From positions 310,001 through 374,000 of the forward strand of contig JACKMB010000001.1 of NCBI GenBank assembly GCA_024235615.1: a stretch of DNA of 64,000 nucleotides, in the 5' to 3' direction. Below, in pieces: positions 58,498 through 64,000 of this stretch. Source of the DNA: Thauera sp. Lineage in GTDB: Bacteria; Pseudomonadota; Gammaproteobacteria; Burkholderiales; Rhodocyclaceae. The position numbers and the translations under genes were made by a program. The first letter of the stretch is position 1. Every line of letters starts with the position of its first letter. The notes under the pieces are model-generated. The model did no database searches. It had not been told where the DNA came from and saw nothing but the letters and a program-made list of their open reading frames with translations.

Positions 58498-59539
58498 GGG
58501 CGAGGTCCTTGGCGCCGAGATAGCGTGCGCCGGTCTGCTTGAAGCGCCGGCAGCTGAACAGCACCGCATGCGGATGGCGGTCGAGGCCCAGACGCACGGC
58601 GAGGTCGTCGCGCGCGGCGAGCACCTCCTCGCGCGCGCTGCCGTGGATCATGCAGAACAGGTTGTAGGGCCAGTCGGGCAGCACGCGGCTGCGCCGGTAG
58701 CACAGCGTGACCGCGGCCTCCTGCGCGAGGCGGCGGCCGAGCGCGGAGACCTCGGCGTCGGGTACGTCCCACACGCACATCGCATTGGCCTCGAGGCCGA
58801 GCTCGTGGTGGCGCACGACCACGCCGAAGCGGCGGATCAGGCCTTCGTCCACCCAGCGCGCGATGCAGGAGATGACCGCATCCTCAGTGAGACCGACCCG
58901 CGCCGCCAGCGTGGCGAAGGGCCGCGCCTCCAGCGCCAGGCCACCCTGCAGCGCGCCGATCAACTGGCGTTCGACCGCCGGCAGCTCGCAGCCGCCGTCC
59001 GCGTTGCCGAGCGCGATCGGCTCGCCGGCGCGCGGGCCCGCGTGCGAGCGCCGCCCCGCCCCGCCCGCCTTGAGGTCGAAGCCGAGGTCGATGTGGAACT
59101 CTTCTTCCAGCGGCAGCACGATGACCGCGCAGCCGGTGTCGCGCTCGATGCCGGCGACCACCTCGTCGAGTTGCGCGCGCGAGGCCGCGGTGACCACGAA
59201 CCACAGGTTGTAGCGATGCTCGCGCTGGTAGTTGTGGTTGATCGCGGGTTCGCGCGTGACGCGCGCGGCGACCTCCTCCAGGCGCTCGGGCGGCGCGGCC
59301 AGCGCAGCCAGCGCGCTCGCGCCCAGGCGGCGCGGCGCGAACACCGCGCCCACCCGGCTCACCAGGCCTTGCGCGGCCAGGTCGCGGTAGGCCGCGATCA
59401 CGTCCTCCTCGGCGGCGCCCACCGCCTGCGCGATGCGCGCGAAGGGCCGCGGCTCGAGCGGGAAGTCGCGCTGCCACTCGTTGAGCAGGCGGAAGCCGGT
59501 GGCGTCGAGCGCCTCGGGCAGGATGGCCTGGCGCGGCAT
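58490..59539 (-). CDS. nirDL: Fused siroheme decarboxylase NirDL
   Basis: A 349-aa fusion of the NirD and NirL domains. N-terminal half: FARIAQAVGAAEEDVIAAYRDL, HNYQREHRYNLWFVVTA and VLPLEEEFHIDLGFDL (NirD-like). A linker (AGGAGRRSHAGPRAGEP) leads to the second half, with RFGVVVRHHELGLEANAMC, CYRRSRVLPDWPYNLFCMIH and the LFSCRRFKQTGARYLG tail (NirL-like). It decarboxylates siroheme in heme d1 synthesis. Stop-start TGATG with nirF. Confidence 0.93.
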   Translation of the reverse strand: MPRQAILPEALDATGFRLLNEWQRDFPLEPRPFARIAQAVGAAEEDVIAAYRDLAAQGLVSRVGAVFAPRRLGASALAALAAPPERLEEVAARVTREPAINHNYQREHRYNLWFVVTAASRAQLDEVVAGIERDTGCAVIVLPLEEEFHIDLGFDLKAGGAGRRSHAGPRAGEPIALGNADGGCELPAVERQLIGALQGGLALEARPFATLAARVGLTEDAVISCIARWVDEGLIRRFGVVVRHHELGLEANAMCVWDVPDAEVSALGRRLAQEAAVTLCYRRSRVLPDWPYNLFCMIHGSAREEVLAARDDLAVRLGLDRHPHAVLFSCRRFKQTGARYLGAKDLAHV

Positions 59540-60747
59540 CAGAAGCCCGTGCGCGCGGCGCGGGTGGTGAAGAAGATGCCGCTCGGGCTCGCCGAGTCGA
59601 AGCCGCCGATCTGCTGCTTGCTGGCGGTGTCGTAGATCACGACCTTGTTGTCGTCGCGCGCCGACAGCCAGATCTCGTGCCCCTTGGAGAGGAACTCCAT
59701 GTGCAGGATGCCGCGGCCCGGCTGCAGGGTGTCGGTGACCTTGCCGCTGACGGTGTCGATGACCTGCACCCAGCCATTGTCTGGGAAGGCGAAGTTCACC
59801 CAGATCTCGCGCCCGTCCGGACGCGCCATGGCGAACACCGGCTGGCTCTTGACCTTGATGCGATCGACCTCCTGCCAGGTGTCCGTGTCGACCACCAGCA
59901 CCTCGTGACGCCCGATCGCGGGCAGGTAGGCACGGTTTCCGGCGACCGACCAGCCGCGCAGGTGGGGCATCTTGAAGACCGGCAGGGGCTGCTCGCCGCG
60001 GCCGTAGCCGGAGAGGATCTTGCGGCTGCCCTTGTCGAGGTTCCACAGGTCGATCAGCGCCAGGCCATCTTCACCGAAGAGGCCGGCGATGTAGTAGCGG
60101 CCGTTGGGCGTGACCAGCGCGTCGTAAGGCTGCTTGCCGCCGGCGAAACGCTGGGTGACCGGCTTCCTGGGGTCGGAGAAGTCGGTGATGCGGATCTCGC
60201 CCGCCTCGAAGAGCGAGTAGATGAAGCGCTTGCCCGACAGGTCCGCCAGGCCCACCACCTTGGAGCGGGTGCCGTCCTCGGTGGTGGCGGGCACGTCGGC
60301 GACGAGTTCGAGCGTGTCGGCGTCGAAGGCCTTGATGCCGCCCGGCTCGTAGTTCTGCACCACCACCAGGCTGCCGTCGTGCGAGATCGAGCCGCCGATC
60401 GCGTTGCCCGCCTGCACCTTGCGGCCTACGATCCGACGCTCGAGCAGATCGACCTTGGTCAGCCCGCCGTCGCGGCCGAACACGAAGGCGTAGCGGCCAT
60501 CGCGCGAGAACACCACCGAGGCGTGGGAGAGATCGCCCAGGCCGGCCACCGTGGCGAGCACGCTGCGCCCGGTGGTCTCGATCACCTTCACCTTGCCGTC
60601 GGCGCGCTCGATCACCACGCCGAGGTCGCCGGTGCCGCGCAAGGCGGCAGGCGGCGTACTCGAACAGGCCGACAGCAGCACGACCATGGCGGAGAGGACC
60701 ACGCCCCACAGGGCGGGCGGTGCGAGTCGAACTTCACGGGAAGACAT
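59539..60747 (-). CDS. nirF: Heme d1 biosynthesis protein NirF, lipoprotein
   Basis: A 402-aa periplasmic d1-type beta-propeller. The N-terminus carries a lipoprotein signal with the lipobox LLSAC (Cys28), which fits membrane anchoring of NirF. Propeller blocks include VFSRDGRYAFVFGRDGGLTKVD and FKMPHLRGWSVAGNRAYLPAIGRHEVLVVD. NirF binds a heme d1 precursor and partners NirN. It overlaps nirDL by 1 base. Confidence 0.95.
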   Translation of the reverse strand: MSSREVRLAPPALWGVVLSAMVVLLSACSSTPPAALRGTGDLGVVIERADGKVKVIETTGRSVLATVAGLGDLSHASVVFSRDGRYAFVFGRDGGLTKVDLLERRIVGRKVQAGNAIGGSISHDGSLVVVQNYEPGGIKAFDADTLELVADVPATTEDGTRSKVVGLADLSGKRFIYSLFEAGEIRITDFSDPRKPVTQRFAGGKQPYDALVTPNGRYYIAGLFGEDGLALIDLWNLDKGSRKILSGYGRGEQPLPVFKMPHLRGWSVAGNRAYLPAIGRHEVLVVDTDTWQEVDRIKVKSQPVFAMARPDGREIWVNFAFPDNGWVQVIDTVSGKVTDTLQPGRGILHMEFLSKGHEIWLSARDDNKVVIYDTASKQQIGGFDSASPSGIFFTTRAARTGF

Positions 60748-60837
60748 GGAAACTCCGGGAGCTTGGGGTGGCGGGCCGCCACCGGGGAGACTGCCGTCCA
60801 CGCCCGCTCGAGTCGCTGGAGCACGGACGGCGATGGT

Positions 60838-61221
60838 TCAGTTGCGTGCGGCGGCCTGCGGCAGGCCGGCGTCGGCGGGGAAACCGCGCATCAGCCAGTA
60901 GACGATCCACTCGGCCTCGGCCTCGGACAGGATGGTCTGGAAGGGCGGCATCGGCGTGCCCGGGCGGCCGCCGACAATGGTGGCCACGAGCCCTTCGGCC
61001 GGCTTGTCGGCCAGGGCCTCGGCCGTCAGCGCGGGCCCGAGCCCGCCCTTGAAAGTCAGGCCGTGGCAGGAGCCACAGTCCTGGCGGACGATGTGGATCA
61101 GTTCGCGCGCGCGCGCCGGATCGGGTTCGACGGGTGCGCGCTCGGATGCCGCGGCATAGGCGGAGACGAGCGCAGCGCCGAGGAGGACCACGGCGTGGGC
61201 GAGGAGTGGCGGAATCTTCAT
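60838..61221 (-). CDS. nirC: Cytochrome c55X-type protein NirC
   Basis: A 127-aa small periplasmic monoheme cytochrome: signal peptide (LLAHAVVLLGAALVSAYAAA) and C49-G-S-C-H53 heme site, axial Met likely in GTPMPPF. NirC can donate electrons to NirS and helps in heme d1 maturation. It is the first gene of a second nir transcription unit: an FNR-like box lies 58 bases upstream. Confidence 0.93.
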   Translation of the reverse strand: MKIPPLLAHAVVLLGAALVSAYAAASERAPVEPDPARARELIHIVRQDCGSCHGLTFKGGLGPALTAEALADKPAEGLVATIVGGRPGTPMPPFQTILSEAEAEWIVYWLMRGFPADAGLPQAAARN

Positions 61222-61279
61222 GCTGGCATCCGGCGGTAAGGCTTCGGACGGAGCATGGCCTCTCGACCGTGTCGAAACC

Positions 61280-61293
61280 TTGACTCGAATCAA
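61280..61293 (-). promoter_or_regulatory. FNR/DNR-like box upstream of nirC
   Basis: Read on the plus strand TTGACTCGAATCAA (on the minus strand TTGATTCGAGTCAA), a 9-of-10 match to TTGAT-N4-ATCAA. Its centre lies 65 bases before the nirC start. A downstream transcription start at +41.5 would give a short leader, so nirC-F-DL-G-H-J-N is likely its own anaerobic operon. Confidence 0.72.
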
Positions 61294-61424
61294 CCTCGAC
61301 GGACACAGGGTCTTGCCCGCACCGCTGCGCCAGCTTTAGCGCCTCCGCCGGCCCCATCTGCCCGCCCTCCTCCGTCGCTTGCGCGAGCTGCGGCGGTGGC
61401 GGCGGGCGGGTGCGACGGCGCGAA

Positions 61425-61754
61425 TCAGTCCTCTACGATCACCACCCCGAGCATTTCCGGATGCGGGCCGCAGCGGTACTCGAAGCGCCCCGCTTCCGGG
61501 AAGGCGCGCGACCACTTCTCACCGGGAAAGAAGCGCTCGGACTCCTCGCTGCGCCCGATCATCAGCACCGAGTGGCTCACCCGCTTCTCGTTGTTCACCC
61601 AGGTCACGGTGTCGCCGCGCTTGATGCGCAACTCCATCGGTGCGAAGGCATACTTCTCCACGATGACCTGATGCTCTGCAGCCAAAGCAGGACTGCCGCC
61701 AGCGAACGAAAAGGCGGCGGCAAGCAGGCAGGCGGGGGCGAATCTCGCATTCAT
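61425..61754 (-). CDS. Amicyanin-like cupredoxin
   Basis: A 109-aa periplasmic type I copper protein. Signal peptide MNARFAPACLLAAAFSFAGGSPALA, then a single cupredoxin domain. Copper ligands: His in VSHSV, then C-G-P-H-P-E-M (Cys, His, Met with C-X2-H-X2-M spacing as in amicyanin). It sits between nirB and nirC and could shuttle electrons to nitrite or nitrous oxide reduction. GGAG lies 6 bases before ATG 61754. Confidence 0.85.
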   Translation of the reverse strand: MNARFAPACLLAAAFSFAGGSPALAAEHQVIVEKYAFAPMELRIKRGDTVTWVNNEKRVSHSVLMIGRSEESERFFPGEKWSRAFPEAGRFEYRCGPHPEMLGVVIVED

Positions 61755-61791
61755 CGACATCTCCGTTTCAGGCACAGGCGACCGCAAGGTC

Positions 61792-61852
61792 GCGATGGAT
61801 CCATCGCAAATGACAACGGCGGAAGCCCCGGGTTCGCCGGATGCTTCCGCCG
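61792..61852. other. Palindrome and long inverted repeat between nirB and the cupredoxin gene
   Basis: Two structures share the 139-base gap. GCGATGGATCCATCGC at 61792-61807 is a perfect 16-bp palindrome. A 10-bp stem CGGCGGAAGC / GCTTCCGCCG (61817-61826 and 61843-61852) follows, with a 16-base loop. No T-run follows on the transcribed minus strand, so termination is doubtful; RNA processing or protein binding is possible. Confidence 0.6.
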
Positions 61853-61893
61853 TATCGAACACCGCCCGGGAGCGCGGGCGGGATCAGGTCGGG

Positions 61894-62766
61894 TTACTGC
61901 TTGGCCGCCTTGATGTGGCCATCGGTGTCGAGGCCGAGCTTGTAGCCGAGCGAGACGTGGTGGAAACGGCCCGCCGCGTTGTCGTCGTGGATCGCGAAGC
62001 CGAAGTTGTAGGCCTTGCCCGACTCGAGCTTCACGTCGCCATCGCCGGCGGCGAGCTTGCGAGTGAACACCACCGACCAGCTGTCGCCGTCCTTCTTGCC
62101 TTCGGCGCTGACCAGGGCGTTGCCGCCTTCCATCACGCGCTTGTCGGCGACGTAGCCGTTGTAGCCCTTGTTCTCGCCGCTACGCCACTGGTAGAGATCG
62201 TAGAACTTGCCCTCGGCGAGCGAGCCGCCCTTGACGTACTTGGTCTTGGCCTCGTCCGCGCCCGGCATGGTGCGCGAATCAGTGTGGCAGGTCGCCCAGC
62301 AGCCGCTCTGGTCGGCGAGTTCGACCTTGCCGCCCGACTCGAGCATGAACGCGATCTTGACCGGGTTCTTGTCGTCCATCTTCGCGGCGCCCGAGGCAGC
62401 CGGCTGCTTCCAGGAGAAGCGGACGTAGAGGTTCTCGCCGTCGTGCGCGGCCTGCACCTTCACCGGGATGAAGGCGGCCTTGCCGGCGATCGGGGTGGGC
62501 TCGATCTTCTGGCCGCTGGCCATCTTCTTGCCCATGTCCGCCGCCTCGTCGCTATGGCAGTCGGCACAGGTCTCGCCCTTCTTGAGTGCGCGCGCGCCAC
62601 CGTGCTCGGTCCCCTTCTGGATCCACTCCATCGGCGAGACGCCGGGATAGAAGGCGGTGATGTCCTTGCCCTCCACCTTGCTCCAGTCGGGCGCAGCCGC
62701 GAGCGCGCTACCCGTACCGAGAGCCAGGAGAGCACCGACGGCGCCGGCAATCATCGTTTTTTTCAT
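61894..62766 (-). CDS. nirB: Diheme-type cytochrome c-552 NirB
   Basis: A 290-aa periplasmic protein with a signal peptide (MIAGAVGALLALGTGSALA). One clear heme c site, C67-A-D-C-H71, and a second possible one written C156-W-A-T-C-H161, a CX3CH form. The remainder resembles the ethylbenzene dehydrogenase gamma/cytochrome c-552 domain. In P. stutzeri nirB follows nirT in the same way. ATG 62766 is preferred over 62772 because GAGGAT is then 8 bases away. Confidence 0.85.
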   Translation of the reverse strand: MKKTMIAGAVGALLALGTGSALAAAPDWSKVEGKDITAFYPGVSPMEWIQKGTEHGGARALKKGETCADCHSDEAADMGKKMASGQKIEPTPIAGKAAFIPVKVQAAHDGENLYVRFSWKQPAASGAAKMDDKNPVKIAFMLESGGKVELADQSGCWATCHTDSRTMPGADEAKTKYVKGGSLAEGKFYDLYQWRSGENKGYNGYVADKRVMEGGNALVSAEGKKDGDSWSVVFTRKLAAGDGDVKLESGKAYNFGFAIHDDNAAGRFHHVSLGYKLGLDTDGHIKAAKQ

Positions 62767-62814
62767 CGTCATATCCTCGCTGTGCTTGGGTTGGCCTGTG
62801 ATGCACGAGGGATC

Positions 62815-63426
62815 TTACTCCTCGTCTTCCTCGGTCATGCCTTCCGGCTTGTGGTGGGCGATACCCTTGTGGCAGTCGATGCAGGTCATGTTGTCCTCGA
62901 GCGCCATCTCGTGCTGCTTGCGCGCGCGCTGCTTCTGCGAATCCTTGTTCATGCTTTCGAAGCTGTGGCAGTTGCGGCACTCGCGCGAGTCGGAGGCCTT
63001 CATGCGCTTCCACTCGTTGCGCGCCAGCTCCAGGCGCTTGGCCTCGAACTTCTCGCGCGTGTCGATGGTGCCCACCATCTTGCCCCACAGTTCCTTGGAC
63101 GCCTGAACCTTGCGGATCATCTTGTGCGTCCAGTCCTTGGGAACGTGGCAATCCGGGCAGGTCGCACGTACGCCCGTCCGGTTGTTGTAGTGAATGGTTT
63201 CCTTGTATTCCATGTACACGTTGTCATACATCTCGTGGCACGAAATACAGAACTTCTCGGTGTTCGTGGCTTCCAGCGCGGTGTTGAAACCACCCCAGAA
63301 CAGCACGCCCACCACGAATCCAACAGCCAACAGACCGCCCAGCGACTTACCGGAAGGACGGCGCAGGCGTGCCCACAGGCCGCCCGAATTTTCTTGTTTG
63401 GAGTTGTCGCTGTTTTGTTCAGACAT
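62815..63426 (-). CDS. nirT: NirT/NapC-family tetraheme cytochrome
   Basis: A 203-aa membrane-anchored tetraheme quinol dehydrogenase. One N-terminal helix (residues ~29-46) and four heme sites: C60-ISCH, C90-PDCH, C150-RNCH and C182-IDCH. It takes electrons from quinol to periplasmic carriers that feed NirS. Gene order nirS-nirT-nirB matches P. stutzeri. Not preceded by any nap catalytic gene, so it is assigned to nitrite rather than nitrate respiration. Confidence 0.94.
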   Translation of the reverse strand: MSEQNSDNSKQENSGGLWARLRRPSGKSLGGLLAVGFVVGVLFWGGFNTALEATNTEKFCISCHEMYDNVYMEYKETIHYNNRTGVRATCPDCHVPKDWTHKMIRKVQASKELWGKMVGTIDTREKFEAKRLELARNEWKRMKASDSRECRNCHSFESMNKDSQKQRARKQHEMALEDNMTCIDCHKGIAHHKPEGMTEEDEE

Positions 63427-63444
63427 GGAACTCTTCCCCTCGGT

Positions 63445-63467
63445 CCCCCGCGCCAGGGGCGCGGGGG
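63445..63467. other. Strong hairpin between nirS and nirT
   Basis: CCCCCGCGCC / GGCGCGGGGG, a perfect 10-bp GC stem with a 3-base loop in the 68-base gap. A T5 run (63468-63472) flanks it on the plus-strand side only; on the transcribed minus strand the run precedes the stem, so it cannot be a standard terminator there. It may protect the nirS message 3' end, or attenuate nirT. Confidence 0.7.
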
Positions 63468-63494
63468 TTTTTCAAAGCTTGACCGGAAGATCGA

Positions 63495-64000
63495 TCAATA
63501 GACGTCGTGCATCGTGTTGTAGACGTTGAACTTGCCGGTCGGCGTGACGATCGCCGGGTCGGTGATCACCTTCTTGACCTTCAGCGTCTTGTCGTCGTAG
63601 ATCACGATCGCGGACTGGTCGGTCTTGCCGCCCCACAGCGAGATCCACACTTCGTCGCCCGCTTCGTTGTACTCCGGCTGCACGGCACGGCGGATCGCCT
63701 TGCTCTCGGGCAGGCCCGAGTCCTTGGCGACGTCGAGACGGATCGGCTCCTTCTTCAGGTCGGCCTTGTCGAACACGAACACGGCTTCGGCGAGCTCACG
63801 CTCGGGGTTCATCGGCGCGTCGGCCCAGAAGTTCTTCGACTTCGGATGGGTCTTCACGAACAGGTTGCCGGCACCCGGCATCTTCAGCTCCTGCACGACC
63901 TTCCAGTTGTTCGCCTTGTACTTGGCGAACTTGGGATCGTCGGAAGCGGTGGAGATGAGCGAGACGACCGCGTCACCCAGGTGGCCGGTCGACCACACCG
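63495..64000 (-). CDS. nirS: Cytochrome cd1 nitrite reductase NirS (C-terminal part only)
   Basis: About 168 C-terminal residues, ending ...GKFNVYNTMHDVY; the start lies beyond the right edge. The blocks GAGNLFVKTHPKSKNFWADAPMNPERE, EVWISLWGGKTDQSAIVIYDDKTLKVKKVI and ITDPAIVTPTGKFNVYNT are diagnostic for the d1 propeller of NirS. It reduces nitrite to nitric oxide in the periplasm. First gene of this arm; nirT follows after a 68-base gap holding a strong hairpin. Confidence 0.96.
   Translation of the reverse strand, partial: VWSTGHLGDAVVSLISTASDDPKFAKYKANNWKVVQELKMPGAGNLFVKTHPKSKNFWADAPMNPERELAEAVFVFDKADLKKEPIRLDVAKDSGLPESKAIRRAVQPEYNEAGDEVWISLWGGKTDQSAIVIYDDKTLKVKKVITDPAIVTPTGKFNVYNTMHDVY

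Noticed and set aside
63445-63472. Intrinsic terminator separating nirS from nirT
   Set aside because: The T-run lies on the wrong side for minus-strand transcription.

Overview
The window is about 64 kb of high-GC DNA that reads as chromosome of a denitrifying betaproteobacterium of the Thauera / Azoarcus / Aromatoleum type. That placement is an inference from gene content: a nirS-type (cytochrome cd1) denitrification cluster with nirT, nirB and a fused nirDL, FNR/DNR-like boxes, a SUF operon with sufU and sufT, and GTAG-type REP elements. Nothing here identifies the species. No plasmid, phage, transposase, integrase or CRISPR array was seen.

Layout. (a) 1-651: two overlapping minus-strand genes, a partial fatty acid hydroxylase-like membrane protein and a small unknown. 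(b) 754-1189: REP array. (c) 1263-7834: Rrf2 regulator with a palindromic operator, then sufB-C-D-S-U-T. (d) 7884-13328: convergent REP pair, a large DUF748/AsmA-like protein and an MFS transporter. (e) 13413-15451: an FNR-type box followed by hemerythrin, DUF2249 protein and a polytopic membrane protein. (f) 15485-15863: promoter, tRNA-Pro, tRNA-Arg, tRNA-His and a strong terminator. (g) 16203-26852: signalling block (EAL-CBS-GGDEF, chemoreceptor, HD-GYP sensor) with a LigB-type dioxygenase, a CHAD protein, a ParA-like ATPase divergent from a DNA-binding-like protein, and a 67-aa orphan. (h) 26955-37128: aminophosphonate catabolism and transport, arranged divergently around a GntR regulator. 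(i) 37257-42766: NUDIX, HAD phosphatase, glycosyltransferase, PPK2, a degenerate arsenate-reductase-like protein and a Xre/RES toxin-antitoxin pair. (j) 42921-53018: cusCBA, a 0.9-kb REP array, cusF and the divergent cusRS. (k) 53170-64000 (minus strand): nirS (3' end only)-nirT-nirB-cupredoxin, then nirC-F-DL-G-H-J-N and nnrS.

How the parts work together. The nir block makes cytochrome cd1 nitrite reductase, its electron carriers and the heme d1 cofactor; NnrS and perhaps the FNR-box hemerythrin operon deal with nitric oxide or low oxygen. The SUF operon supplies iron-sulfur clusters. The phosphonate block takes up 2-aminoethylphosphonate and converts it by PhnW and PhnX, with PbfA feeding in the hydroxylated analogue and an FAD oxidase probably feeding in others.

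The most notable observations are an in-frame TAA that splits the aminophosphonate permease, two different tandem REP arrays (118-bp and 371-bp periods), one of which lies inside the cus locus, matching FNR-like boxes in front of nirC and the hemerythrin operon, and several small or degenerate proteins with no clear function.
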